Origin: Ruminococcus flavefaciens
GTDB taxonomy: Bacteria; Bacillota; Clostridia; Oscillospirales; Ruminococcaceae
Length of the DNA: 26,178 nucleotides
Assembly (NCBI GenBank): GCA_002309635.1
Contig: DBXO01000058.1
Location: 2,095-28,272 of the forward strand
Direction of reading: 5' to 3'
The position numbers and the translations under genes are program-made. The notes below the pieces were generated by a model. That model was not told the DNA's origin and did not search any database. It saw only the letters and a program-made list of their open reading frames with translations. Numbering within the stretch: the stretch's first letter is position 1; each line of letters begins with the position of its first letter. Shown piece after piece: positions 6,992 to 14,827 of this stretch.

Positions 6992-7020
6992 ATCCGATCC
7001 CCCTTAAATTCATTAACTAT

Positions 7021-7049
7021 ATTATATCATAGACAGCTCATTTTGTCAC
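7021..7049 (-). promoter_or_regulatory. Promoter of the Tim44-like gene, extended -10
   Basis: On the minus strand GTGACA (7044-7049), 17 bases, TATAAT (7021-7026), with TG one base upstream of the -10. Start site and ribosome binding site follow at normal distances before ATG 6991. Confidence 0.8.
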
Positions 7050-7104
7050 TATATGCTTTTTCGTGAGTTTTTACAAAAAAAGAGGGACTGATTTGTAGGG
7101 ACTG

Positions 7105-8265
7105 CTATTTGACGAATATCTCCTGCTGCTTTCCGATGTTTCCCTCAAGCTTATAGGAAACGTTCAGCGTAAGGGTATCCTCGGTCTCTTCGGGTACAAT
7201 GGTCCTGCTGATAATTTTTGTATTGCTGCCGAGAAAGTTCTTTTCGTACAGGAACACCTTTTTCATGAGCCTGTCGGTGAGCTCCTCGGCTGTGAAGCCG
7301 GTCCTTCTGCGCACTGTTTCCATTATTTTCTCCTTTCTGATACTGACAGGCAGCTCTTTCCCGAACAGCACAAGAGGAGTTTCAGTGCAGCTGCGGGTGC
7401 TTCTTTCAAATCTCTCTTCGCCGAACGAGAGCGGGATATCCAGTCCGAAAAGCCGCAGAGTACGCCGTGTACTGCTTCTGCCGGAGGGGAGGAGCTCCTC
7501 ACCGTGAAAAGCGGCGGAAAAGGATACATTCTCGCTGAATATACCGCGCACCTCACCCATAGCTGTACATACTGAGGTCTTGCCCGAGCTCAGCTCGTAA
7601 ACTCCGCTGATCAGCATAGCGCCTTTCGGGACATAGTCGCCTGCCTTTCGGACAGGGGAGCCGTTACGCGCAAGGATATAGGTTATCTCTGCGTCGCGTT
7701 CGGAGACTATATTGCAGGGTACCCTCCCTCTTTCCTTTTTCGGTATGGGAGCTGTTTCGCGTATCTGCACGGCAATGCGGCTGCCGGTACGATGCATGCC
7801 TGCCCATGCGATACCCTCCACCATGAACGGCAGACGGTCGGCGCACTTCTGCAAATCGAGCCTGTGGACGGGAGTGCCCGACTTCACGTCCAGTTCTGCG
7901 AGGGCGGCGAGTATCACCTCGTCACGGACGTAGGTATTACCGCTTATTTCGACAGTGACCACTATCTGCGAGAAGTAAATAACGGTAAAAGCCGCTATCA
8001 TAACGCCAAAAAGAATGCCTATCCTGTTCCTGTAGCGGAAAAGCCGTTCTCCCACGCTGTCGTAGGCGGCAGTTTTCAGCATTACCCCGCACTTGTCGGC
8101 TATCTCCCTGACTCTTGCAAGGTCACGGTGTAGTATATCACCGTGAAATACCTCTCCGCGGCAGTACTGCTCACGGCATCCGATATATTCCTCGTGCATA
8201 AGGTTGATGAATTTACAGAGCTCCTTCCCCTGTGCGTTTATCCTCACGGAGCGTTTCAGTCTCAT
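7105..8265 (-). CDS. yqfD: Sporulation-family protein YqfD
   Basis: YqfD family proteins are conserved in endospore formers and belong to the mother-cell sporulation programme; biochemical function is poorly defined. The 386-aa product has a short cytoplasmic N-terminal domain (VRINAQGKELCKFINLM, the family hallmark), a membrane helix (about 82-103) and a large extracytoplasmic part that begins with a POTRA-like segment (VTVEISGNTYVRDEVILAAL) and the conserved LPFMVEGIAWAGMHR-RTGSRIAVQIRE region. It starts at ATG 8265 with AAAGGAA upstream, and overlaps the 3' end of yqfC by 53 bp, so translation is probably coupled. The length is normal for the family and no disabling mutation is visible. 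Confidence 0.9.
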   Translation of the reverse strand: MRLKRSVRINAQGKELCKFINLMHEEYIGCREQYCRGEVFHGDILHRDLARVREIADKCGVMLKTAAYDSVGERLFRYRNRIGILFGVMIAAFTVIYFSQIVVTVEISGNTYVRDEVILAALAELDVKSGTPVHRLDLQKCADRLPFMVEGIAWAGMHRTGSRIAVQIRETAPIPKKERGRVPCNIVSERDAEITYILARNGSPVRKAGDYVPKGAMLISGVYELSSGKTSVCTAMGEVRGIFSENVSFSAAFHGEELLPSGRSSTRRTLRLFGLDIPLSFGEERFERSTRSCTETPLVLFGKELPVSIRKEKIMETVRRRTGFTAEELTDRLMKKVFLYEKNFLGSNTKIISRTIVPEETEDTLTLNVSYKLEGNIGKQQEIFVK

Positions 8266-8524
8266 GCTTTCTGTTCCTTTCCTCGAATTCTATTTTTGTG
8301 ATACAGCCCCTTACAACGAGTCCTCCCGTTCGGAAGTCGAATGCTCTGAGCCCGCTGCCATGGATACTGATATATATCCCGTCGGCAAGAAAGCGCATGT
8401 AGACCTCGTTGTATTCCTCTATTCTTCGGCAGCCCTCGATTATGAACTCATTGTTTGCGGAAATATGTATACTTGATTCAAGATAGAGTTTTTCGCGGGC
8501 AAGCTCGGCAAGTCTTTCAAACAT
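8213..8524 (-). CDS. yqfC: YabP/YqfC-family sporulation protein
   Basis: YqfC is a small protein of the YabP/YqfC family linked to spore formation and normally encoded just before yqfD. The 103-aa product contains the beta-rich core (ESSIHISANNEFIIEGCRRI, GSGLRAFDFRTGGLVVRGCI). ATG 8524 is chosen because GGGAGTGA lies directly upstream; a TTG 33 bases further upstream is in frame but has no ribosome binding site. The 3' end overlaps yqfD by 53 bp because of a polar tail rich in Arg, Glu and Lys after the conserved domain. Its start faces that of ylbJ across only 58 bases. Confidence 0.87.
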   Translation of the reverse strand: MFERLAELAREKLYLESSIHISANNEFIIEGCRRIEEYNEVYMRFLADGIYISIHGSGLRAFDFRTGGLVVRGCITKIEFEERNRKHETETLREDKRTGEGAL

Positions 8525-8582
8525 TATGGTCACTCCCGTATATTTTTTCACTTCCAATAATATGATTTACAGGGTGATGAAT

Positions 8583-9698
8583 ATGAGAAAAAGTATTGAA
8601 AGGGGGCGAGCCGCTGTAAAGACCGCATTGCTTACCGCCGGATTCGTATACTGTGCGGCGGATACGGAAACGGTATCGGCAGCCGTGTACTCAGGAATAC
8701 AGCGCTGTATAAATGTTGTAGTGCCCTCACTTTTCGCCATGATAATGGTATCGTCCATACTTGTCAGGAGCGGTGCGGGAGTTTTTGCACCGAAGCTTAC
8801 GGGCAGGTTCGGCAGACTGCTTTTCGGCATGGACGCATGGGAGCTGAGGATATTTGCACTGGGAATGTTTGCAGGCTATCCCGCAGGTACGAAAATGCTC
8901 TGCGACGAGTACGCCATGGGACGTATAAGCAAGCGGCGTGCAGAGCTTCTCGCAGGCATATGCTTCGGAGCTGGTCCCGCCTTTATATTCGGCTGCATAT
9001 CCCGTCAGGTATTTGCGGACAAACGTGCCGGGCAGCTGATACTCGTCTCCACAGTTGCCGCAAATGTGCTCGTAGCGCTGATAATGTCTTTTTTCCTGCG
9101 AAAGACTGCCGCTCCACGGATGAAAGCTCAGAAATCTCCGGGCGTATCCGCGGATATGCTCACGGAATGCGTCATGCGCAGCGGCAGGACAATGGCGGAC
9201 ATATGCATAATGATAATCGGCTTCTCGGTACTCACGGCATTCCTGGTCCGCACAGGCGCAATGTGGGCAGCAGGTGAGCTGCTCGGGCTGCTGCCCGGCC
9301 TTGACAGCGTCAGCGGCGAGGCATTAGCTGCCTCCCTGATAGATATAACCGCTGTCGCGGGAGCCTCACGCAGCGGCTTGCAGCTGCCATACGTCAGCGC
9401 TGCGGTATCATTCGGCGGAGTGTGCGTCTTTTTTCAGCTTTCATCGATAGCATCCGGAAAGCTCTCAATTAAGCCTCTTATAGTAATGAGGACGGCGGCG
9501 GCGCTGATGAGTTATTGGATATGCCGTATACTTCTTCCGCTTTTCATGGGAAATGAAGCCGCAGCGGCAGCAGCTGTAGCAGCGGGCGGATACAGCTCCG
9601 GAACGGCGGTACCATCGATAATGCTTATAATAATGGTGGTACTGCTGATGCGGGAATACGGTGATATGAGGGGAAAAGGCTCAGCTTACAGCACATAA
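8583..9698 (+). CDS. ylbJ: Sporulation integral membrane protein YlbJ
   Basis: YlbJ is a polytopic membrane protein of the nucleoside-recognition (Gate) domain family, required for spore heat resistance in Bacillus. The 371-aa product has about eight hydrophobic segments and the family motifs VVPSLFAMIMVSSIL near the N-terminus, FAGYPAGTKMLCDEY and GICFGAGPAFIFG, the typical Gate glycine-rich turns. ATG 8583 is chosen because AGGGTGA (8571-8577) lies 5 bases before it; earlier in-frame starts lack a ribosome binding site and would add a non-homologous leader. It is transcribed divergently from yqfC-yqfD, and the three genes form a compact sporulation cluster. The groESL operon follows after 160 bases with its own promoter. 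Confidence 0.87.
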   Translation: MRKSIERGRAAVKTALLTAGFVYCAADTETVSAAVYSGIQRCINVVVPSLFAMIMVSSILVRSGAGVFAPKLTGRFGRLLFGMDAWELRIFALGMFAGYPAGTKMLCDEYAMGRISKRRAELLAGICFGAGPAFIFGCISRQVFADKRAGQLILVSTVAANVLVALIMSFFLRKTAAPRMKAQKSPGVSADMLTECVMRSGRTMADICIMIIGFSVLTAFLVRTGAMWAAGELLGLLPGLDSVSGEALAASLIDITAVAGASRSGLQLPYVSAAVSFGGVCVFFQLSSIASGKLSIKPLIVMRTAAALMSYWICRILLPLFMGNEAAAAAAVAAGGYSSGTAVPSIMLIIMVVLLMREYGDMRGKGSAYST

Positions 9699-9763
9699 AA
9701 ATTCACTACAGGAACTCATATTTGTACATAGCGCCAAAAATTGTGAAAGCTTTCAGAAAAGGC

Positions 9764-9791
9764 TTGATTTATTGTAAAAAGGTGGTAAAAT
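9764..9791 (+). promoter_or_regulatory. Probable promoter of groESL
   Basis: TTGATT (9764-9769), 16 bases, TAAAAT (9786-9791). TATAAT (9791-9796) is also present but would leave a 21-base spacer. In either case the start site falls within or next to the CIRCE operator, as needed for repression. Confidence 0.6.
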
Positions 9792-9795
9792 ATAA

Positions 9796-9822
9796 TTAGC
9801 ACTCAGATAGAAAGAGTGCTAA
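9796..9822 (+). promoter_or_regulatory. CIRCE operator (HrcA binding site)
   Basis: TTAGCACTC (9796-9804), 9 bases, GAGTGCTAA (9814-9822): an exact match to the CIRCE inverted repeat bound by the heat-shock repressor HrcA. It lies just downstream of the promoter and 37 bases before groES, so the operon should be induced on heat or misfolded-protein stress. The hrcA gene is not in this window. Confidence 0.97.
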
Positions 9823-9859
9823 ACTTGAATATGTAATTAATTATCAGGAGGTATATATT

Positions 9860-10132
9860 ATGACTATCAAACCCTTACAGGACAGAGTTGTCGTTAAAAT
9901 GGCAGAAGCTGAGGAAACTACCAAGAGCGGTATCATTCTCTCAGGCTCGGCTAAGGAAAAGCCCGAGGTAGCAGAGGTCGTTGAGGTAGGCCCGGGAACT
10001 TCTGATGTGAAAATGGAAGTAAAGAAGGGCGACAAGGTTCTCATTTCCAAGTATTCTGGCACCAATGTAAAGCTCGAGGGAGAAGAATACATTATCGTCA
10101 AGATGGAAGACATACTCGCAACAGTTAAGTAA
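9860..10132 (+). CDS. groES: Co-chaperonin GroES
   Basis: GroES is the heptameric lid of the GroEL folding chamber in the cytoplasm. The 90-aa product is slightly shorter than the usual 94-97 residues and shows all family marks: MTIKPLQDRVVVK at the N-terminus, the mobile loop around ETTKSGIILSGSAKEKP, and the C-terminal YSGTNVKLEGEEYIIVKMEDILA. AGGAGG (9846-9851) precedes ATG 9860. It is the first gene of a CIRCE-controlled operon. The spacing to groEL is 145 bases, much longer than usual, and is filled by a structured insert. Confidence 0.98.
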   Translation: MTIKPLQDRVVVKMAEAEETTKSGIILSGSAKEKPEVAEVVEVGPGTSDVKMEVKKGDKVLISKYSGTNVKLEGEEYIIVKMEDILATVK

Positions 10133-10137
10133 TGCTT

Positions 10138-10261
10138 AATGAGTGGAGAGTTGGAAGTTGAGAGTTAATGCATCGGCTTACGCCGATCAATAAAAAACTT
10201 TCAGATCTGTCCCCGTAAGGGGATACCGCAACTCCTGACTCTCAATTCAAAATTATATTAT
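10138..10261 (+). repeat. Structured insert between groES and groEL
   Basis: The outer boundary has inverted TTGAGAGT (10158-10165) and ACTCTCAA (10238-10245) within longer purine-rich and pyrimidine-rich flanks. Inside are two hairpins: ATCGGC-TTAC-GCCGAT (10172-10187) and TCCCC-GTAA-GGGGA (10210-10223). There is no T-run after either, and no open frame. The symmetry suggests a small non-coding repeat element (MITE-like or REP-like) inserted into the operon, possibly acting as an RNA processing site between the two genes. Confidence 0.55.
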
Positions 10262-10277
10262 AAAGGAGTTAATTATC

Positions 10278-11900
10278 ATGGCTAAGGATATAAAGTACGG
10301 CGAAGAAGCAAGAAAGGCTCTTCAGGCAGGTATCGACAAGCTTGCCGATACAGTAAGGATAACAATGGGTCCTAAGGGCAGGAACGTAGTTCTTGACAAA
10401 AAGTTCGGCGCTCCCCTCATCACAAACGACGGTGTAACTATCGCAAAGGACATCGAGCTTGAGGACGCTTTTGAGAATATGGGCGCACAGCTCGTCAAGG
10501 AAGTGGCTACAAAGACCAACGACGCAGCAGGCGACGGTACTACAACAGCTACACTTCTCGCACAGACGATCGTTCGCGAGGGTATGAAGAATATTGCAGC
10601 AGGTGCAAACCCTATGGTACTCAAGAAGGGTATCGCAAAGGCTGTTGACGCTGCTGTAAAGGCTATCGTTGACAACTCGAAGGCAGTTACAGGCTCTGAG
10701 GATATCGCAAGAGTAGGTACAGTATCATCTGCCGACGAGAACGTAGGCAAGCTCATCGCTGAGGCAATGGAAAAGGTAACAGCTGACGGCGTTATTACTA
10801 TCGAAGAGAGCAAGACTGCCGAGACCTACAGCGAGGTAGTAGAGGGCATGCAGTTCGACAGAGGCTACATCTCACCCTATATGGTAACAGATACAGACAA
10901 GATGGAGGCAGTTTATGACGACGCTTTCATTCTCATTACAGACAAGAAGATATCTTCGATACAGGAGATACTCCCTCTCCTCGAGCAGATCGTAAAGATG
11001 GGCAAGAAGCTCGTTATCGTAGCTGAGGACGTAGAGGGCGAGGCTCTCACAACTATCATACTCAACAATCTCAGAGGCACATTCAAGGTAGCAGCTGTTA
11101 AGGCTCCCGGCTTTGGCGACAGAAGAAAGGAAATGCTCAAGGATATCGCAGTTCTTACAGGCGGCGAGGTAATTTCCTCCGAGCTCGGTCTCGAACTCAG
11201 CGAGACAACGATCCAGCAGCTCGGTCAGGCTAAGCAGGTAGTTATCCAGAAGGAAAACACTATCATCGTTGACGGTGCAGGCGATAAGAAGGCTATCCAG
11301 TCAAGAGTTCACCAGATACGTGCAGCTATCGAGAAGACCACATCTGATTTTGACCGTGAGAAGCTTCAGGAGAGACTTGCAAAGCTTGCTGGCGGCGTAG
11401 CAGTTATCAAGGTCGGCGCAGCAACAGAGATAGAGATGAAGGAGAAGAAGCTCCGTATCGAGGACGCTCTTGCAGCTACAAAGGCAGCAGTTGAGGAGGG
11501 TATCGTAGCAGGCGGCGGTACAGCATTTGTAAACGCTATGCCGGCTGTTAACAAGCTCGTTCCTACACTTGAGGGCGATGAAAAGACAGGCGCAAAGATA
11601 ATTCTCAAGGCACTTGAAGCTCCGGTACGTCAGATCGCTGAGAACGCAGGTCTCGAGGGCAGTGTTATCGTTGACAAGATAATCCGTTCACGCAAGGTAG
11701 GCTACGGCTTCGATGCATACAACGAGGTTTATACAGATATGATACCCGCAGGTATCGTTGATCCTACAAAGGTAACAAGAAGCGCACTCCAGAACGCAGC
11801 TTCCGTAGCATCAATGGTTCTTACAACAGAGAGTCTTGTAGCTGACATCAAGGAAGAGACACCCGCAGCACCTGCAATGCCCGCAGGCGGTATGTACTAA
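10278..11900 (+). CDS. groEL: Chaperonin GroEL
   Basis: GroEL forms the double-ring ATP-driven folding chamber. The 540-aa product is full length and colinear with the family: KDIKYGEEARKALQAG, the ATP-site GPKGRNVVLDKKFGAP and NDGVTIAKDIE, DGTTTAT with the catalytic Asp of the GDGTTTA loop, apical-domain segment VVEGMQFDRGYISPYM, KAPGFGDRRKEML, and the GGGTAFVNA motif. The C-terminus is PAMPAGGMY, a shortened version of the usual Gly-Met repeats. GGAG (10265-10268) precedes ATG 10278. It is cotranscribed with groES from the CIRCE promoter and ends at a strong terminator. Confidence 0.98.
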   Translation: MAKDIKYGEEARKALQAGIDKLADTVRITMGPKGRNVVLDKKFGAPLITNDGVTIAKDIELEDAFENMGAQLVKEVATKTNDAAGDGTTTATLLAQTIVREGMKNIAAGANPMVLKKGIAKAVDAAVKAIVDNSKAVTGSEDIARVGTVSSADENVGKLIAEAMEKVTADGVITIEESKTAETYSEVVEGMQFDRGYISPYMVTDTDKMEAVYDDAFILITDKKISSIQEILPLLEQIVKMGKKLVIVAEDVEGEALTTIILNNLRGTFKVAAVKAPGFGDRRKEMLKDIAVLTGGEVISSELGLELSETTIQQLGQAKQVVIQKENTIIVDGAGDKKAIQSRVHQIRAAIEKTTSDFDREKLQERLAKLAGGVAVIKVGAATEIEMKEKKLRIEDALAATKAAVEEGIVAGGGTAFVNAMPAVNKLVPTLEGDEKTGAKIILKALEAPVRQIAENAGLEGSVIVDKIIRSRKVGYGFDAYNEVYTDMIPAGIVDPTKVTRSALQNAASVASMVLTTESLVADIKEETPAAPAMPAGGMY

Positions 11901-11930
11901 TGCATAATGCATAATGAATAATGCATAATT
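11900..11930. repeat. Short AT-rich tandem repeat after groEL
   Basis: Imperfect copies of TGCATAA/TGAATAA follow each other directly after the groEL stop. A related degenerate tract (ATTAGTGA/GAATAGT type on the minus strand) lies at 12728-12755 at another gene end, which suggests a family of small intergenic repeats. Function is unknown. Confidence 0.5.
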
Positions 11931-11959
11931 AAAGGCGAACCGAAAGGTTCGCCTTTTTT
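11931..11959 (+). terminator. Intrinsic terminator of groESL
   Basis: AAAGGCGAACC (11931-11941), loop GAAA, GGTTCGCCTTT (11946-11956) and a run of six T in total (11954-11959). The stem is perfect over 11 bp with a stable tetraloop. Its last bases touch the stop codon of the convergent gene at 11958. Confidence 0.95.
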
Positions 11960-12629
11960 ATCTTTTATTCATTTCATCAAATACTTCCGTAAGAAATGAA
12001 AACTCCTCGGGCAATTCCTCACTGAACTTATCATTGCACTCTATATGCTCGATTTTTTCAGCTGTTACTGATTTATTATCATCGGCAATGACCTTATAGA
12101 TTTCCAGAAATACATAATGTCCGTTTTCCCGGACAAAAATGCATACATAAGCAGTTCCGGGCTTATTGACTTTAAACGTATACCCTGATTTTGTCATGCT
12201 GTGATTCATGTGAAATTGATGATCTGTTTCCGTCAGAATGCTTTCATCGGAAGTCATAAAGAAATTGCCAATGTATTTTTTCGTATTCCTTTCTGTGTTC
12301 CTGACGACTATATTACCTTTTTCGCCTTCCTCCGCAAGAACATAGTGAAAATTGGGATTCAAACCTTTATGGATACGCATGAGGATAGTTACCGAATCAC
12401 TTTTTACCTCAAGGCATGGTATCTTCTCGAATTCATGCCTTTTAACAGCGTCATAGGCAAATATCCCGCCTGCTATGACCGCAAAAACTCCGACGGGGAT
12501 AAACGACAGTATAATGCGCTTTTTGTTCTTTTTTACGCAGCCGATAATCAGAAGTATCAGCCATATAAGTCCGCAGACTGTGCCTACAAAAAGAAGCGTT
12601 AGAATAATCATGATTCCTTCTGTGTCCAT
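11958..12629 (-). CDS. Membrane-anchored protein of unknown function
   Basis: I do not recognise this gene. From the chosen start the 223-aa product has two hydrophobic helices near the N-terminus (about 5-30 and 38-62) joined by a KKNKKR segment, then a soluble, presumably extracytoplasmic domain of about 155 residues that is beta-rich, with a charged C-terminus. The helix pair and basic loop suggest both ends lie outside the membrane. ATG 12629 is chosen because AGGATGG lies upstream and because the longer in-frame version begins beyond the promoter at 12666-12694. It is monocistronic, convergent with groEL, and its AT content is higher than in neighbouring housekeeping genes. Confidence 0.7.
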   Translation of the reverse strand: MDTEGIMIILTLLFVGTVCGLIWLILLIIGCVKKNKKRIILSFIPVGVFAVIAGGIFAYDAVKRHEFEKIPCLEVKSDSVTILMRIHKGLNPNFHYVLAEEGEKGNIVVRNTERNTKKYIGNFFMTSDESILTETDHQFHMNHSMTKSGYTFKVNKPGTAYVCIFVRENGHYVFLEIYKVIADDNKSVTAEKIEHIECNDKFSEELPEEFSFLTEVFDEMNKR

Positions 12630-12665
12630 TTTATGCCATCCTGACCATAAATAATTACATATATT

Positions 12666-12694
12666 AGTATACAGCAAAAACTGAAAAAAGTCAA
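12666..12694 (-). promoter_or_regulatory. Promoter of the 11958-12629 gene
   Basis: On the minus strand TTGACT (12689-12694), 17 bases, TATACT (12666-12671). One mismatch in each hexamer and ideal spacing. It fixes the gene start at or after 12629. Confidence 0.8.
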
Positions 12695-12696
12695 TG

Positions 12697-12727
12697 AAAA
12701 AACAAACGGGCTGCCAAAGGCAGCCCG
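12697..12727 (-). terminator. Intrinsic terminator closing the purine-cluster transcript
   Basis: On the minus strand CGGGCTGCC-TTT-GGCAGCCCG (12707-12727) is followed by TTTGTTTTTT. It is 157 bases beyond the stop of the 12885 gene. The intervening stretch holds a degenerate AT repeat (12728-12755) and a weak GCCCT/AGGGC stem (about 12855-12875), but no gene that I can see. Confidence 0.9.
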
Positions 12728-12884
12728 CAAACTGATTACTATTCACTAATCACTAACAACTCAATCCGCACAATGCAGACAAGTATTTTTTGTACAAAAC
12801 AGAGAATCCAAAAATTATTTTTTCAATATTCAATGGTTCTGCGTTGTATCTGCCCTGATTTCAGCCCTATTACAGAAGGGCATA

Positions 12885-13502
12885 TCAGTCGTCAACAATG
12901 GTGCTCTTGTATTCCGCAACGCGGGCGCGGTCACCGTGGCAGTCTATCTCGATATCGCCGTGCTTGACGAGAGTTCTCACGGACTGGAACAAAACAGCGA
13001 AAGCGATTGCGTTCACGATAATGCTGAAATAAACTCTAATACCGAGGATATTTCCCAGCATGCCCGCGAATATCATGCATATGCAGATGATTACTCTCAG
13101 CTCCAGCTTTTTGTTGTCCTTTTCAAGCTGTAAAAATGTAAGGCACACAAGTCCCGATATTACCGAATGGGCAATAGCCAGCGGCAGGGAATAGGGCTTA
13201 TACATTCTTATATTAGTGGAATTGAGCTCTAATACCATCATGGCCGCTTCAAGAACAATATAGAAGGACCATGCAGCCTTCATGGTAGTCCTGAACCTCA
13301 TTGCCGTAGCCATGAACCAGTCGCCCATAGCGAGTACTGCAAAGCCGCCTATCTCGATTGCATACGCCAGAAAGCACAGCAGGCTCGTGAGAAAGGAATC
13401 GGAATAGGTAAGGTAGAAGATGAAGCATACCAGGCCGAAAGCAATAAAGAGAATATTGCCGATAACGCTTAATTTCAAGCCGAAATTCAATCTTTCATGC
13501 AT
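12885..13502 (-). CDS. Six-helix integral membrane protein, unknown function
   Basis: The 205-aa product has about six membrane segments (about 10-31, 38-60, 73-92, 107-126, 135-154 and 158-175) and a short charged cytoplasmic-type tail ending EYKSTIVDD. I see no catalytic or transport motif. It starts 11 bases after the purD stop with AAGGAG seven bases before ATG 13502, so it is the last gene of the purD transcript and is followed by a good terminator. Its place suggests shared transcription more than a shared pathway. Confidence 0.8.
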   Translation of the reverse strand: MHERLNFGLKLSVIGNILFIAFGLVCFIFYLTYSDSFLTSLLCFLAYAIEIGGFAVLAMGDWFMATAMRFRTTMKAAWSFYIVLEAAMMVLELNSTNIRMYKPYSLPLAIAHSVISGLVCLTFLQLEKDNKKLELRVIICICMIFAGMLGNILGIRVYFSIIVNAIAFAVLFQSVRTLVKHGDIEIDCHGDRARVAEYKSTIVDD

Positions 13503-13513
13503 AAGGCGGCTCC

Positions 13514-14800
13514 TTACCCGAGAGCTTTGAGAGCTCTCTGTCCGATATCTTTTCTGAAATGAGCGCCGTCGAAGCTTATCTTTGAAACTCCCTCGTAAGC
13601 CTTGTCAAGAGCAGCCTGCAAGCTGTCGCCCTTGGCGGTAACGCCGATAACACGACCTCCGTTTGTGAGAAATTTTCCGTCAGATGAGAGCTTGGTGCCT
13701 GCGTGGTAAACGAAGCAGCCCTCCACCTGGCCTTTTTCGTCAAAGCCGTTCATTTCGATGCCCTTAGGGTAGCTTTCGGGATATCCGCCGCTTGCCATGA
13801 CAACGCATGCGCAGCTGCCCTTATGCCACTTTATGTCAACCTTATCCAGTTCATGGTTGTATATAGCTTCGAATATCTCATAGAGGTCGGCGTCGAGCAT
13901 AGGTAGCACGACCTGAGTTTCCGGGTCGCCGAAGCGGCAGTTGTACTCTATTACCTTGGGACCTTTTGGAGTTATCATAAGTCCGAAGTATAGACAGCCT
14001 TCAAAGGTGCGTCCCTCGGCGTTCATAGCGTTCATAGTGGGAATGAAGATCTTTTCCATGCATTCCTTTGCGATATCGTCGGTGTAGCATGGATTTGGAG
14101 ATACCGTACCCATACCGCCGGTATTGAGTCCCTTGTCGCCGTCGAGAGCGCGTTTGTGGTCCATTGAGGATATCATTGGAACGATGGTCTTGCCGTCGGT
14201 AAAGCTTAGAACAGATACCTCGGGACCAGTGAGGAACTCCTCTATTACGATACGAGCGGAGCTCTTTCCGAACTTGAGCTCGTCTATCATCTCATGAACA
14301 GCCTTTACAGCTTCGTCCTCATTCTGAGCGATGATAACGCCCTTTCCGAGAGCAAGTCCGTCAGCCTTGATAACAGCGGGATAGCTGTTCTGCTCCTTAA
14401 GGTAAGCCACAGCCTTGTCAGACTCGGTAAATACCTCATAGAAAGCGGTAGGTATGTTGTACTTCTTCATGAGTTCCTTTGAGAAGACCTTGGAGCCTTC
14501 TATAACAGCGGCATCGGCTTTGGGACCGAAGGTCATGAAGCCCTCTGCCTGCAGGGCGTCCACCATACCCAGTACCAGCGGATCGTCGGGAGCAACAACT
14601 ACCATATCGGGCTTGAGCTCCTTGGCGAGAGCCACAACACCGTCAACATCTGTCGCTGAAACATTGAAGCACTCAGCATACTTGGATATGCCGCCGTTTC
14701 CGGGAGTACAATAAAGCTTGCCTACCTTGGGACTTTCAGCCAGCTTCATGATAATGGCATGTTCACGGCCGCCTCCGCCTACTACTAATACGTTCTTCAT
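13514..14800 (-). CDS. purD: Phosphoribosylamine-glycine ligase (GAR synthetase)
   Basis: PurD is the second step of purine synthesis: phosphoribosylamine + glycine + ATP gives glycinamide ribonucleotide. The 428-aa product is full length and of ATP-grasp type: MKNVLVVGGGGREHAI at the N-terminus, LALGKGVIIAQ in the ATP domain, EEFLTGPEVSVLSFTDG, and the signature NTGGMGTVSPNP and EYNCRFGDPETQVVLP. AGGAGGA precedes ATG 14800. It lies downstream of several unknown membrane proteins instead of next to the other pur genes, but in the same direction; transcription probably comes from the 17028-17056 promoter or from read-through. Confidence 0.98.
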   Translation of the reverse strand: MKNVLVVGGGGREHAIIMKLAESPKVGKLYCTPGNGGISKYAECFNVSATDVDGVVALAKELKPDMVVVAPDDPLVLGMVDALQAEGFMTFGPKADAAVIEGSKVFSKELMKKYNIPTAFYEVFTESDKAVAYLKEQNSYPAVIKADGLALGKGVIIAQNEDEAVKAVHEMIDELKFGKSSARIVIEEFLTGPEVSVLSFTDGKTIVPMISSMDHKRALDGDKGLNTGGMGTVSPNPCYTDDIAKECMEKIFIPTMNAMNAEGRTFEGCLYFGLMITPKGPKVIEYNCRFGDPETQVVLPMLDADLYEIFEAIYNHELDKVDIKWHKGSCACVVMASGGYPESYPKGIEMNGFDEKGQVEGCFVYHAGTKLSSDGKFLTNGGRVIGVTAKGDSLQAALDKAYEGVSKISFDGAHFRKDIGQRALKALG

Positions 14801-14827
14801 TGGGGTATTCCTCCTGTATGTAAATAG

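Noticed and set aside
8530..8566. SigE-like promoter for yqfC on the minus strand (TCATATT, then TATACGGG)
   Set aside because: The -35 element fits, but the -10 is poor and the spacing is long, and the start site would fall at or after the ribosome binding site.
8526..8582. Longer N-terminus for YlbJ from an upstream in-frame start
   Set aside because: The extra residues have no homology to the family, the start has no ribosome binding site, and AGGGTGA fits ATG 8583.
9744..9755. Perfect 12-bp palindrome TGAAAGCTTTCA upstream of groESL
   Set aside because: It is short, isolated and has no loop or T-run; it could be chance in AT-rich sequence or an operator, but nothing supports either.
12630..12746. 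N-terminal extension of the 11958-12629 protein
   Set aside because: It would start upstream of the -35/-10 promoter elements at 12666-12694 and run through a terminator stem.
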